Shown: in pieces, positions 1 to 9,028 of the stretch | Position numbering within the stretch: position 1 is the stretch's first letter | Layout of the letters: each line of letters begins with the position of its first letter | DNA from: VXNE01 sp965261535 | GTDB taxonomy: Bacteria > Pseudomonadota > Gammaproteobacteria > Pseudomonadales > Azotimanducaceae | Direction: 5' to 3' | Length of the DNA stretch: 64,000 nt | NCBI GenBank assembly: GCA_965261535.1 | Contig: OZ253469.1 | Coordinates: 3,100,001-3,164,000, forward strand | Translations under genes and position numbers: made by a program | Notes under the pieces: generated by a model | The model's database searches: none | What the model was told of the DNA's origin: nothing | What the model saw: only the letters and a program-made list of their open reading frames with translations

Positions 1-288
1 GTTGGCGGCGAATACTTCGCATTGCGCGGCATTCAATTCGTCGCGGGTATACGGAATGTCGATATTCAGGATGTGCGCCGAGTCGAACAACCGGTCGGTG
101 TGGTCGCGCAGGCGGAAGACATGCGGACCGTTCGGCGTCGCGTACCCACGCACGCCTTCAAAGACGCCAAGTCCGTAGTGCAACGTATGCGTAAGCACGT
201 GCACCCGCGCATCGCGCCATGCGACGATTTCGCCGTTCATCCAGATGAAGCCGTTGCGATCAGCGAATGATGTGTCTTCAGCAACCAC
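1..288 (-). CDS. ilvE: Branched-chain amino acid aminotransferase, N-terminal part (runs off the window)
   Basis: PLP-dependent transaminase of fold type IV that interconverts valine, leucine and isoleucine with their 2-oxo acids, the last step of their synthesis. Only the first 96 codons are in the window. The complement reads GFIWMNGEIVAWRDARVHV followed by LTHTLHYGLGVFEGVRGY, which is the diagnostic N-terminal block of IlvE. The start is taken as GTG at 288, the only start codon close to the conserved block, with a purine-rich AGGA just upstream. No ATG lies in frame nearby. It diverges from the dioxygenase gene at 499, and ilvD of the same pathway lies 4 kb away on the other strand. The 210 bp between the two divergent genes must hold both promoters; no clear hexamers were seen. 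Confidence 0.88.
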   Translation of the reverse strand, partial: MVAEDTSFADRNGFIWMNGEIVAWRDARVHVLTHTLHYGLGVFEGVRGYATPNGPHVFRLRDHTDRLFDSAHILNIDIPYTRDELNAAQCEVFAAN

Positions 289-498
289 TGTCCTGTTTCC
301 TATCGACGCTCGCCGATTGACGCATGGCCCGGCGGAAGGCGGCCATTGTACGAATGTATACCGCAAGTAGGAACGACCGTTCCGCCCTCGTGCACCGGAA
401 ACGGGGGCGGCGACGCCTTGATGCGATGTAGGGCATATACTCCAGAGGACGACTGCGGCTCAGCGGAGAGTCGCGACGAGAGTCATGGGAGGTAAATT

Positions 499-1488
499 AT
501 GCAGGTGACCCTGACGCCCCATCGGGCCGCTCACAGGCAAACCGGCTACGAACCTTCACCCATTCTCGACCCGCCGGTCGCCTTGCCGCTACCGGACTAC
601 ACGGCGGATATCGATCAGGCGAAGCGCGACCTGAGCGAGTATGGGCTGTGCCGGCTTACCAACGTTCTCACCGGGGCCGAAGTCGACGCTTTGCGAGCGA
701 AGCTTGGGCGCCAGGCCGCCGCCGAACGCGCGTTGGGCGATCTCGCGCCTCGAAACGCGGTAGGGCCCAGGCAACTCGTTGCGAATATGCAGAACAAGGG
801 CAAGGAGATCCTGGAGCTTGTTGAGCGGTCGGAGACGGACGAACTTGTCGGGTTCTTGCTCGGCAAGCATTTCCTCATCTCAAGCATCAACGGCGGAATT
901 TTCCACGGCAAGACCACGGAGCCGCAACAACTGCATCGCGACCAGGGCAGTGTCCCCGCAACCGTGGATTTCCCGGCTGCCTGCAATCTCTTCTGGCTGC
1001 TCGACGACTTCACGCCGGCTCGCGGGAGCACCTGGGTGGTGCCGGGAAGTCACCGCTGGCCCGCCGAGTACCAGGTGATGCCCCCGCCGAGGGAGATGGC
1101 GGTACAGATCGAGGCGCCCGCCGGCGGCATATTCCTGTTCGATGGCAGGGTATGGCATGGCGCCGGCGTCAACACCGAGGGCCATACGAGACGACACATT
1201 TCCATGCTGTTCTGTTTGCCCTGGATCCGCCAACAGGAGAACTGGGGCGTGTCGTGCCTGCAGGAAGTTCTCGATGAGGCGAGCCCCAAGCTCAAGGTGC
1301 GCCTGGGTCTCAGGTCCTACGGCACGCTCGGCATTGTCAGCGGCACCAATACCCACCAGGCAAAGGGAAAAAGCTTCGGCAGCTCCGACGTCGTTTTTCC
1401 CGAGTACATCATCGGCGAGGACGCTGTGTTGCACCCGTTGCGGCGCGTGAGCCGCGCCTCGGCGAGCACTGGCCAGAACGAAACGTAG
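499..1488 (+). CDS. Phytanoyl-CoA dioxygenase (PhyH) family Fe(II)/2-oxoglutarate oxygenase
   Basis: A 329-residue member of the PhyH family, cytoplasmic non-haem iron enzymes that hydroxylate small molecules using 2-oxoglutarate and oxygen. The metal site is visible: H146 and D148 in QLHRDQ, and the distal H220 in VWHGAG, followed about ten residues later by HTRRH, which can supply the 2-oxoglutarate-binding arginine. Length is normal for the family. The ATG at 499 follows a strong GGGAGG ribosome site at six-base spacing, so the start is secure. The next gene, argE, is 155 bp downstream in the same direction. The substrate cannot be told from sequence; PhyH proteins act on lipids, ectoine, antibiotics and other compounds. 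Confidence 0.85.
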   Translation: MQVTLTPHRAAHRQTGYEPSPILDPPVALPLPDYTADIDQAKRDLSEYGLCRLTNVLTGAEVDALRAKLGRQAAAERALGDLAPRNAVGPRQLVANMQNKGKEILELVERSETDELVGFLLGKHFLISSINGGIFHGKTTEPQQLHRDQGSVPATVDFPAACNLFWLLDDFTPARGSTWVVPGSHRWPAEYQVMPPPREMAVQIEAPAGGIFLFDGRVWHGAGVNTEGHTRRHISMLFCLPWIRQQENWGVSCLQEVLDEASPKLKVRLGLRSYGTLGIVSGTNTHQAKGKSFGSSDVVFPEYIIGEDAVLHPLRRVSRASASTGQNET

Positions 1489-1643
1489 AAACAAACCGGG
1501 CCGGTCGAAAGCTCGCCAGCCGATCAAGTGCCCGGAGGTCGTTTGAAACCTCAACCAATCAAGTTGGACGCACCGGGTATTTGCGGCAGAATGCTGTGCC
1601 TTGGGTGATCGCGCCCGACCGGACTCACGAGCGCTGCGCCCTC

Positions 1644-2813
1644 ATGAAAATGCCAACCATCAAGGAGATGCTGGGAACGCTCGTTTCGACGCCGTCCGTT
1701 AGCTGCACGTCGGCTGCGCAGGACCAGAGCAATCTCGATGTCATCGACCACCTGGCGACCTGGCTTGAGGATCTCGGCGGCACCGTCGAGCGCATGCCGC
1801 TGCCGGAAAACCCCGCCAAGGCGAACCTGATTGCCACGTTCGGTTCTCCGGGGGAAGGGGAGCCGGAGGGGGATGGATTGGCGCTTTCAGGACACACCGA
1901 TACCGTGCCGTGCGACGAGGCTCGGTGGAGCAGGGATCCGTTCGCCCTCGCCGAGTCCGAAGATCGCCTCTACGGTTTGGGCGCGTGCGACATGAAGGGT
2001 TTTTTCCCCGTCGCGCTGACCGCATTGGCAGGCTTCCGGGACACGCGCTTCGTTCGTCCTCTCACAATTGTCGCCACGTCGGACGAGGAGTCGTCCATGG
2101 CCGGCGCCCGATACCTGGCGGAAAGCGGCAGGCCGAAGGCGCGGGCGGCGGTGATCGGCGAACCGACGGGCCTGCGCCCGATCCATGCGCACAAGGGTTT
2201 CATGATGTTGTCCATCAAGCTGCGCGGCAGTTCCGGCCATTCGTCGAACCCGGAGCTTGGCAACAACGCGCTTGACGCCATGCACGCGGTGATGGGCGAA
2301 CTCATCGCCTACCGCGGCGAATTGGCGGCCGCCTTCCGAAACCCCGCCTTCGCGGTGCCGACGCCGACTCTCAACCTGGGTTGCCTGCACGCCGGGGACA
2401 ATCCGAACCGGATCTGCGAGGGCGCGGAACTGCAGATCGATTTGCGCCTGATACCGGGCATGGACCACACGGGGGTCCGCGCCGAAATGGATGCCCGGCT
2501 GGGCGCTATCGCCGCCGAGCGAGGCATCGGCTTCGATATTGCGCCGGTATCTCCGCCGGTGCCTTCGTATGAGACGCCCCCCGACGGCGAATTGGTAAGG
2601 GCGCTCGAGCAGCTTTCCGGCAGATCATCGGGGTCTGTGGCGTTCGGCACAGAGGCACCGTTTTTTCAGGCGCTGGGTATGGAGACGGTCATCTTCGGTC
2701 CGGGATCCATCGACCAGGCGCATCAACCCGACGAATATCTGGAGACATCGAATATCCGCCCGGCGGTTGACGTGCTGGCGGGATTGATCGGTCGCTACTG
2801 CGTCGACGCCTGA
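1644..2813 (+). CDS. argE: Acetylornithine deacetylase (M20 family)
   Basis: Zinc hydrolase that removes the acetyl group from N-acetylornithine to give ornithine in arginine synthesis. The 389-residue protein shows the M20 metallopeptidase signature LSGHTDTVP with its metal ligand, GACDMKGF with the bridging aspartate, the catalytic TSDEESS, and GEPTGL. The frame stays open upstream to 1581, but that extension has no conserved residues, and the ATG at 1644 gives a length close to that of characterised ArgE (about 383 residues). Its stop is 14 bp before argA, so the two are probably cotranscribed. A succinyl-diaminopimelate desuccinylase is possible in principle, but the pairing with argA favours ArgE. 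Confidence 0.88.
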   Translation: MKMPTIKEMLGTLVSTPSVSCTSAAQDQSNLDVIDHLATWLEDLGGTVERMPLPENPAKANLIATFGSPGEGEPEGDGLALSGHTDTVPCDEARWSRDPFALAESEDRLYGLGACDMKGFFPVALTALAGFRDTRFVRPLTIVATSDEESSMAGARYLAESGRPKARAAVIGEPTGLRPIHAHKGFMMLSIKLRGSSGHSSNPELGNNALDAMHAVMGELIAYRGELAAAFRNPAFAVPTPTLNLGCLHAGDNPNRICEGAELQIDLRLIPGMDHTGVRAEMDARLGAIAAERGIGFDIAPVSPPVPSYETPPDGELVRALEQLSGRSSGSVAFGTEAPFFQALGMETVIFGPGSIDQAHQPDEYLETSNIRPAVDVLAGLIGRYCVDA

Positions 2814-2827
2814 TCTCGGAGGCGACC

Positions 2828-4165
2828 ATGGATTCGGCGGACTTCGCGAGATGGTTTCGGGACGCGACGCCCTATATCGGCGCGCATCGCGGGCGAACCT
2901 TCGTCGTTCTGCTGAATAAGGAGGTCGTCGACTGTCCGAACCTTGGGGACCTGGTGCGCGATCTGGCGCTGCTTCACGCGCTCGACGTCAAACTCGTCAT
3001 CGTCCATGACGCCGATGGAGCGGATGCGACAGGAGTGGTCGACGAGCAATCGAGGGATGCCCTGATCGCCGAGGCCGGACTCGTTCGCAGTCGACTGGAG
3101 GCCCACTTCTCCGCTCTCGCCCCCCTGGGTTCGAGCGAATCCCAGCGCATTGTGCTGGTTGGCGCCAACCTGGTCGCGGCGAAGCCTCGTGGCGTTGCAG
3201 GCGGCGTGGACCAGCGATTGGCCGGAGAGCCCCGGCGCATCGCCGCTGATGAGATCGGCCGCCTCCTCGACCAGCGCTGCATCGTTCTTCTGCCGCCGTT
3301 CGGGTATTCGAACGCCGGCGAGGCCTACGTGTTGAACGCCGCAACCCTGGCGGCGGAGACGGCGATCACGCTCGGTGCGGACAAGCTCATCGTCTACGAC
3401 GCCATTGAGCAATTGAACGGTATCAGCCAGATGTCGCCGTCGGCCCTTGCCGGTTTGCTCGAGAAGAACGACTATCCAACCGCTTCGGAACCGAACCTTG
3501 TGGCCCTGTTGCGCGCGACCCGGGGCGGCGTCGCTCGCGGCCACCTGATCTCCTATCGCTCGGACGGCGTGCTGCTGCGGGAACTGTTCACTGCCGAAGG
3601 CGTTGGTACACAGATTTCGGACGGCGACTATCGAACCATTCGTCCGGCACAGGTCGCGGATATTCCCGGAATCCTGGAGTTGATCAGGCCGCTGGAGGAC
3701 GCGGGCCTGCTCGTGCGCCGCCCGCGCAATCGCCTGGAAGCCGAAGTCGGGCATTTTCATGTAGCCGAACTCGACGGCATCGTCATCGGTTGCTGCGCGC
3801 TCTATTCCCACGGCAAGGCTGTCGAACTGGCCTGCCTCGCAGTACATCCCAGCCACCGGTCGAGCGTGGACGGCGAAACCCTGGGCGAGCGCCTGCTTTC
3901 ATACGCCCGCGCCCTGGCGCGAGAGCACGGCGCTTCCAAGCTGTTTGCTCTCACGACCAAAGCGGAAGACTGGTTCGCCGCCCGCGGGTTCCGTCCGGCG
4001 GACGTTGACGCGCTACCGGCCTCGAAGCAGGCGTTGTATAACTATCGGCGCAACTCCAAGGTGATGGTCGAATCCCTGGCGCCGCAAGCCGGGGGAGTCA
4101 GGAGTCTCGTCCGGCGTTTGACACGATCCGCGCCGCTCGCTCGCAACGAAGAAGAGGAACCATGA
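2828..4165 (+). CDS. argA: N-acetylglutamate synthase (kinase-like domain plus GNAT domain)
   Basis: Makes N-acetylglutamate from glutamate and acetyl-CoA, the first committed step of arginine synthesis. The 445 residues follow the classical ArgA layout: an amino-acid-kinase-like domain (about residues 20 to 290, with the IVLVGANL and LPPFGYSNAGE segments) that normally carries the arginine feedback site, then a C-terminal GNAT acetyltransferase domain (about 290 to 420, with LACLAVHPSHRS and GERLLSYARALA). The start follows a GGAGGCGACC ribosome site. The stop overlaps the ilvD start in an ATGA junction, which implies translational coupling of arginine and branched-chain genes. Confidence 0.92.
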   Translation: MDSADFARWFRDATPYIGAHRGRTFVVLLNKEVVDCPNLGDLVRDLALLHALDVKLVIVHDADGADATGVVDEQSRDALIAEAGLVRSRLEAHFSALAPLGSSESQRIVLVGANLVAAKPRGVAGGVDQRLAGEPRRIAADEIGRLLDQRCIVLLPPFGYSNAGEAYVLNAATLAAETAITLGADKLIVYDAIEQLNGISQMSPSALAGLLEKNDYPTASEPNLVALLRATRGGVARGHLISYRSDGVLLRELFTAEGVGTQISDGDYRTIRPAQVADIPGILELIRPLEDAGLLVRRPRNRLEAEVGHFHVAELDGIVIGCCALYSHGKAVELACLAVHPSHRSSVDGETLGERLLSYARALAREHGASKLFALTTKAEDWFAARGFRPADVDALPASKQALYNYRRNSKVMVESLAPQAGGVRSLVRRLTRSAPLARNEEEEP

Positions 4166-5823
4166 CCGACAACCGCAAGTACTCATCAGTCATAGTCGAC
4201 GGCGTCGAGCAGGCGCCGAGCCGGGCGATGCTGCACGCAGTCGGTTTTGTTCCGGAGGACTTTTCGAAGCCGCAGATCGGCATCGCCTCCACCTGGAGCA
4301 TGACGACGCCCTGCAACATGCACATAGACGGGCTGGCCGAGGAAGCGGCCAAGGGCGCGGATGCGGCGGGGGCGAAGAGCGTCGTATTCAACACCATCAC
4401 GGTCTCCGACGGGATCGCCATGGGCACGTCCGGGATGCGCTACTCGATGGTCTCGCGGGAGTTGATCGCGGATTCCATCGAAGCGGTCGTCGGCGCGCAG
4501 GGATTCGATGGTTTTGTTGCCATCGGCGGCTGCGACAAGAACATGCCGGGATGCGCCATGGCGATGGCGCGCCTGGATCGGCCGAGCGTATTCGTATACG
4601 GCGGCACGATCCTGCCCGGCGCCGAGCGTCGCGACATCATCTCGGTATTCGAGGCCGTCGGCGGACATGCCGCCGGGACCGTATCCGACATCGAACTGAA
4701 GGAGATCGAACAGACTGCGATTCCGGGCCCCGGTTCATGCGGCGGAATGTACACGGCGAATACCATGGCCTCCGCCATCGAAGCCCTGGGCCTGTCGCTG
4801 CCGAACTCGTCGGCGCAGAACGCCGTCAGCGACAACAAGCGCCGCGACAGCTTTGAGGCGGGTGCCGCGGTGAGGGCGCTGATCGACCGCGACATCAAAC
4901 CTTCCGACATCCTTTGCCTCGAGGCGTTCGAGAATGCGATTACCGTGTGCGTGGCACTCGAAGGTTCGACCAACGCCGTCCTGCACCTGCTCGCGATTGC
5001 CCATGCCGCCGACGTGCCTCTGAAGCTGGACGACTTCAACCGCGTCGGCAAACGGGTGCCGGTGCTGGCGGATATGCGCCCGGCGGGCCGTTTTGCCATG
5101 TCCGAACTGGTAGAGATCGGCGGCATTCGGCCGCTCATGAAGGCGCTGCTGGATGAAGGCCTGCTGCACGGCGACTGCCTGACCGTCACCGGCAAGACGA
5201 TGGCGGAAAACCTGGGCGAAGTGGCGCCCTATCCCGACGGCCAGGAAATCATCCGGCCGTTCGCGAACCCGATCAAGAAGGACAGCCACCTCGTGGTGCT
5301 CTACGGCAACCTCGCGCCGGAGGGCGCGGTGGCCAAGATCACGGGTCATGAGGGTTTGACGTTCACCGGCACCGCCAGGGTCTTTCACGGCGAGGAAGCG
5401 GCCATGCGGGCCATCATGGACGGGCGCGTCGGGGAAGGCGATGTGGTCGTCGTGCGCTACGAAGGCCCCAAGGGCGGCCCCGGCATGCGTGAAATGCTGA
5501 GCCCGACCAGCGCCATCAAGGGCCGCGGGCTGTCCGATGTCGCGCTGCTCACCGACGGGCGCTTCTCCGGCGGCTCCCACGGCTTCGTGATCGGACACGT
5601 ATCGCCGGAAGCGATCGAAGGCGGTCCCATAGCGCTGATCGAAGACAACGACACCATCACCATCGACGCGGAACGGCGACAGATCAACGTCGAACTGACC
5701 GACGACGAGCTGCGGCGCCGGCGCGAGCAGTGGCGGGCGCCCGCGCCCTACGCGACGCGCGGCGCGCTCGCGAAGTACGCCAAACTCGTCAGCTCGGCAA
5801 GCGAAGGCGCGGTGACGGACTAG
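4162..5823 (+). CDS. ilvD: Dihydroxy-acid dehydratase
   Basis: Iron-sulfur enzyme that dehydrates 2,3-dihydroxy acids to the 2-oxo acids of valine and isoleucine synthesis. The 553-residue protein is full length for the family. The cluster cysteines are recognisable: C124 and C131 in GGCDKNMPGC, and C193 in GPGSCGGMYTANTM. The C-terminal substrate-binding block LLTDGRFSGGSHGFVIGH is present. Its ATG overlaps the argA stop by four bases. It converges with the binding-protein gene at 5844 across only 20 bp. Together with ilvE at the left edge it makes branched-chain synthesis a theme of this end of the window. Confidence 0.97.
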   Translation: MTDNRKYSSVIVDGVEQAPSRAMLHAVGFVPEDFSKPQIGIASTWSMTTPCNMHIDGLAEEAAKGADAAGAKSVVFNTITVSDGIAMGTSGMRYSMVSRELIADSIEAVVGAQGFDGFVAIGGCDKNMPGCAMAMARLDRPSVFVYGGTILPGAERRDIISVFEAVGGHAAGTVSDIELKEIEQTAIPGPGSCGGMYTANTMASAIEALGLSLPNSSAQNAVSDNKRRDSFEAGAAVRALIDRDIKPSDILCLEAFENAITVCVALEGSTNAVLHLLAIAHAADVPLKLDDFNRVGKRVPVLADMRPAGRFAMSELVEIGGIRPLMKALLDEGLLHGDCLTVTGKTMAENLGEVAPYPDGQEIIRPFANPIKKDSHLVVLYGNLAPEGAVAKITGHEGLTFTGTARVFHGEEAAMRAIMDGRVGEGDVVVVRYEGPKGGPGMREMLSPTSAIKGRGLSDVALLTDGRFSGGSHGFVIGHVSPEAIEGGPIALIEDNDTITIDAERRQINVELTDDELRRRREQWRAPAPYATRGALAKYAKLVSSASEGAVTD

Positions 5824-5843
5824 CAGCCTGCGCTAGCGTGCCG

Positions 5844-6929
5844 TCAGCGCGCCAGCCACGCGCTGAAGCGCTCGTTCACATCATCGGCGTTGTCGCTCCA
5901 CCATTCCCCATCGTTGTACAGGACGCGGGTCATGTTTTGCGGGCTGGTGGGCATGTGCGGCTTCATGTCGACGCCGGTCTCCAGGTGGGTGGAGATCAGC
6001 TTCGTGCCGGAGTGCCGGGCCGGGCTGTAGGAAATATACCGGCCGACCTCTGCCTGGACCTCGGATCGCGTCGCGTAGCGCACCAGTTCGCGCGCCGCGG
6101 CCAGATTCGGCGTTTCCGCGACGATGGCCATGATGCCCGAATCGAGCACTTGTCCGTCCCAGACGACCACGAACGGCTGCTTCTCGATCACCTGGGCATT
6201 GAAGATGCGCCCGTTGTAGGCGGTGCTCATGACCACCTCGCGATCGGCCAGCATCTGCGGCGGTTGCGCCCCCGCCTCCCACCAGACGACGCTGTCCTTG
6301 ATGGTGTCGAGTTTGCGGAACGCGCGGCTCATCCCGTCGGGGGTGCCGAGCGTGTCGTAGACCTCTTCGACCGGCACGCCGTTCGCGAGCAGGGCGAATT
6401 CGAGGTTTACCTGTGGTGCCCGCCGCATGCCGCGGCGACCGGGAAAGCGCTCGAGATCGAAAAAGTCGTCGATGGTGGACGGCTTGTCGTCGGGGAAGCT
6501 GTCTGCGTTGTAAGCGAAGATCGTGGAGTAGAACAGCAATCCTCCGCCGCAGTCGATCACTGTCCCTTCGAAGAAGTCCTCCGCTGCCGGCGTGCCGTCG
6601 GGAGCGGGCGCGAGGTCGCCGACGTCGACGTACTCCAGCAGACCCTCGTCACAGCCTCGGGCCGCGTCCGCCATTTCGAGATCGATGACATCCCAATAGA
6701 CCTTGCCGGTTTCCACCTGCGCGCGGACCTGCGCCAGGCCGCCGTTGTAGACCTCGACCCGGACATCGATGCCAGTCTCCTTCGAGAACGGCTCAAGGAT
6801 CGCTTTTCGACTCGCCTGCTCGTAGGAGCCGCCCCAGGACACCACGGTCAGGGTTTCCGCGAACCCGCCGCCGGCGAGCGCGAGACTTGCGAGCAAGGCC
6901 GTCCGGCGCAGTAGTGGGAATGTTCTCAT
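5844..6929 (-). CDS. Polyamine-type ABC transporter periplasmic binding protein (PotD/PotF-like)
   Basis: A 361-residue secreted solute-binding protein with a signal peptide: RR near the start, then a hydrophobic run LLASLALAGG and a likely cut after GFA. The mature part opens with LTVVSWGGSYEQA and continues with NGGLAQVRAQVETGK and YWDVIDLEMADA, the hallmark of spermidine/putrescine-type extracellular binding proteins. ATG at 6929 follows AGGAGGC. No permease or ATPase gene is next to it, so the protein either works with a transporter encoded elsewhere or is an orphan. The exact ligand is unknown; polyamines are the family default, and related proteins bind other amines, opines or thiamine derivatives. 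Confidence 0.85.
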   Translation of the reverse strand: MRTFPLLRRTALLASLALAGGGFAETLTVVSWGGSYEQASRKAILEPFSKETGIDVRVEVYNGGLAQVRAQVETGKVYWDVIDLEMADAARGCDEGLLEYVDVGDLAPAPDGTPAAEDFFEGTVIDCGGGLLFYSTIFAYNADSFPDDKPSTIDDFFDLERFPGRRGMRRAPQVNLEFALLANGVPVEEVYDTLGTPDGMSRAFRKLDTIKDSVVWWEAGAQPPQMLADREVVMSTAYNGRIFNAQVIEKQPFVVVWDGQVLDSGIMAIVAETPNLAAARELVRYATRSEVQAEVGRYISYSPARHSGTKLISTHLETGVDMKPHMPTSPQNMTRVLYNDGEWWSDNADDVNERFSAWLAR

Positions 6930-7005
6930 GGGGCCTCCTAAATGAAGACGGAAGGCGCGATGCTGGATGTACTATGCGGCCGATTATCCAGCCAGGAGGT
7001 CAAAC

Positions 7006-7662
7006 ATGTCCGATATCGAGCCTGTCGGCGAATTCGGTTCCAGGGAGTGGTGCGAGGCGTGCGCCGAATGGAGCGTCAAACAGCTTGAGGAAGCCAATCT
7101 GCCGGCGGACATGGCGTGAGGATTCAGCGAGGTCTACACGCATCTGCCGGAGAGGCTGATGCCCGAGGGACGGGAAGTGGCCGGGTACTACATCATGGTC
7201 AAGGACGGGGAGATCAGCGCCGGCGATGGCGCGCCGGCGGCGTGTCTCGAACTGCCGGGCTTTCACATCACCGCGTGCTGGGCGGCGATCTGCAATCAGT
7301 TCGGCCGGTAATACGGCCGGGAAGGCGGGCGGCAGCGCCAAGTCGATCAACAGGCCATGTACCGGGCGATAGAGGAGTACCTGGGCCAACCTCGCGAATT
7401 CGTGACGCACCACGGCCAACACGTGTGGCCGGACGAGATACGCGCCGCGTTGATTCGATCCGCCTATGAAGAAGGGGGTACCGGGTACGTAGAAGGCGGC
7501 GGGTTGCATAACGTGGCGGCGAAGACGCAGAAGCCCTCGCCCGAGTTTGCCGACCTGCCGACCACCGGAATGGGCGTCCCGGATTTTTCGAACATGACGG
7601 AGAGTCAGAAGCAGCGATTTCTGAAATTGTGCGCGGTTGATACCAATGGACGGCAAGAATAG
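7006..7662 (+). pseudogene. Unidentified gene interrupted by two in-frame stop codons
   Basis: One reading frame runs from ATG 7006, behind a good AGGAGG site, to TAA at 7660 to 7662. It is broken by TGA at 7117 to 7119 (after LPADMA, before GFSEVY) and TAA at 7309 to 7311 (after CNQFGR). With both stops read through, the frame encodes about 218 residues of ordinary soluble protein, including EYLGQPREFVTHHGQHVWPD. Both stops are one transition from a plausible sense codon (TGG and CAA), so simple point decay explains them. I do not recognise the family. The last part (7357 to 7662) is an open frame of about 101 codons and could in principle still be made. Confidence 0.6.
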
Positions 7663-7696
7663 TCGGCGTGCCTGCATTCGACGGTACGGTAACCAT

Positions 7697-7942
7697 ATGA
7701 AGATAACGCTCGAGATCGCCGACGACCTTGCCAGAACGACAAAGGCCTATGCGGCAAGGGAGAACATCACGTTGAACGCGCTTATTGAGCGTGGCTTGCG
7801 CTTGATGCTGCGCGCCGACAGCCACCGGAACCGCGTCAAACTAAGGGATGCGTCCGTGGATGGCAGAGGTTTACAGCCACCGTATCGCCATGCCGAGTGG
7901 GCGCGGATTCGCGAATCGGCCTACGCGGATCGCGGCGTTTGA
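7697..7942 (+). CDS. VapB-like antitoxin, no toxin partner seen
   Basis: An 81-residue protein starting MKITLEIADDLARTTKAYA, followed by ARENITLNALIERGLRLML. This is the ribbon-helix-helix pattern of VapB (DUF2191-type) antitoxins: a short beta strand, then two helices. VapB proteins repress their own promoter and neutralise a PIN-domain ribonuclease, VapC. A VapC gene would normally start within a few bases downstream, but no PIN domain (DTNVL-type start, conserved acidic residues) is found on either strand before the next gene. It is therefore an orphan or the remains of a pair. ATG 7697 is chosen because the conserved strand begins there. Confidence 0.65.
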   Translation: MKITLEIADDLARTTKAYAARENITLNALIERGLRLMLRADSHRNRVKLRDASVDGRGLQPPYRHAEWARIRESAYADRGV

Positions 7943-7990
7943 CCGCGTGTTCGACGCGGCGGGCAGCTACCGCATGCCGCGCCCTCGGCG

Positions 7991-8365
7991 TCAAACGATG
8001 CCGGCGACATGCGACGAGTTGATCGGGATGGTGTAACCCGAGGGTCCCTTTACCGAAAACGAGTCGTGAATTCTGCCTCGCTCGATCGGCGTCGTTTCGA
8101 TACCGTCCTCGACAAACCCCTGGTACACCGCGTCGACATCATCGACCATGAGATCGAACGGCGCGCGTTGGCCTTCCGGGATGGGGTCCTCGGTCTTGTT
8201 GAGTATCAGATGCGTGCCGCCGCGCAGTTCAAGGATCGCAAAATCGTCGCGTTCGAGGATCTCGCGCATCCCATGGCGGACGAAGAAGTGATACGCGTCT
8301 GGGACATCTGAAACTGTCATTCTCATGTGTCCGACCGCGAAGGTCGGCCGTTCGTCGTCTTTCAC
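7991..8365 (-). CDS. Glyoxalase/VOC superfamily protein
   Basis: A 124-residue single-domain vicinal-oxygen-chelate protein. Such proteins form paired beta-alpha-beta-beta-beta modules that hold a metal or bind a small ligand (glyoxalase, extradiol dioxygenase, antibiotic-binding and carrier types). The features seen are GHMRMTVSDVPDAYHFFVRHG at the first strand and helix, LELRGGTHLIL in the middle and FSVKGPSGYTI near the end. The start is the GTG at 8365, because a perfect AGGAGG lies six bases upstream. The longer frame back to 8449 has no such site. The function is not assignable beyond the superfamily, and there is no operon partner. Confidence 0.75.
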   Translation of the reverse strand: MKDDERPTFAVGHMRMTVSDVPDAYHFFVRHGMREILERDDFAILELRGGTHLILNKTEDPIPEGQRAPFDLMVDDVDAVYQGFVEDGIETTPIERGRIHDSFSVKGPSGYTIPINSSHVAGIV

Positions 8366-8581
8366 CTGGAACCTCCTGTGGTTGCCTGTGGAATCATACG
8401 AATATTCGGACGCAGATTGCGAAAAATTGAAGTGGCTGTGGTCAGGCATCGCTTAGTTTCACTCGGGCAGCCGTGCTGTCGGCTGTGCCACATCGTCGCG
8501 CATTCGGCTCGTGAGCTTGAATGGCGGGGCCTCATCGCAAATGTTCTTGTGGTGCCAGGCAGACATGGTCGTATTTGGACA

Positions 8582-9028
8582 TCATCGAAGCAACAAGCGC
8601 TCATCGAGCGTGAAGGGTTCGATATCGCCGTGCGTTACAAGGGACGCGAAGTCGGGATGATCGGGATTGAGCACCACGTTGTGCTCCAGGGGCATCACGA
8701 AACTGGCGACGCTGAATCCGAGGATGCCGTCCGCCCCCAGGCGTTCGTCCCCAACCACCGACGCGTCTTCGGCAATGTCCTCAGATGCAATGTGTTCGAT
8801 TGCGCGGTCGGGAACCTGGACCTCAAGGAAACGGTACTCCGGCAGGATGGCCACACGAGGCGCGTGGACGAGAATTTCCAATGCGGCCAGGGAGAGCGTG
8901 CTTGCGCAATAGATGGCCCGCACGCCGGGGGAGTTGAAACGGCCACCCCATTCGCGCGCACCCTCGCCGCTCAGCATGGTCTGCGCGTTGCGCGCATGTC
9001 TTGCCTTTGCAACGCGGTAGACCCTCAC
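8582..9028 (-). CDS. RES-domain toxin (NAD+-degrading type)
   Basis: A 148-residue RES protein. Characterised family members (ParT, MbcT, Xre-RES toxins) cleave or transfer from NAD+ and stop growth. It shows the motifs for which the family is named: VRVYRVAK at the start, WGGRFNSPGV with the conserved arginine, AIYCASTLSLAALEILVH with the conserved glutamate, and the C-terminal LNPDHPDFASLV. The GTG start at 9028 overlaps the stop of the antitoxin gene in a GTGA junction, the usual coupling in these pairs. The open frame continues far upstream, but that part is only the antitoxin gene in another frame. Confidence 0.85.
   Translation of the reverse strand: MRVYRVAKARHARNAQTMLSGEGAREWGGRFNSPGVRAIYCASTLSLAALEILVHAPRVAILPEYRFLEVQVPDRAIEHIASEDIAEDASVVGDERLGADGILGFSVASFVMPLEHNVVLNPDHPDFASLVTHGDIEPFTLDERLLLR

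Noticed and set aside
499..5823. PhyH dioxygenase as part of a natural-product or toxin cluster
   Set aside because: Its neighbours are amino acid biosynthesis genes, and no synthase, carrier or exporter is present.
7117..7119. TGA inside a reading frame as possible selenocysteine or tryptophan recoding
   Set aside because: No selenocysteine insertion hairpin was seen, other genes in the window end normally at TGA, and a second stop (TAA) follows in the same frame, so decay is simpler.
7943..7990. A VapC toxin downstream of the VapB-like gene
   Set aside because: The open frame at 7848 to 8036 has no PIN-domain acidic residues and overlaps the antitoxin in a shadow phase.
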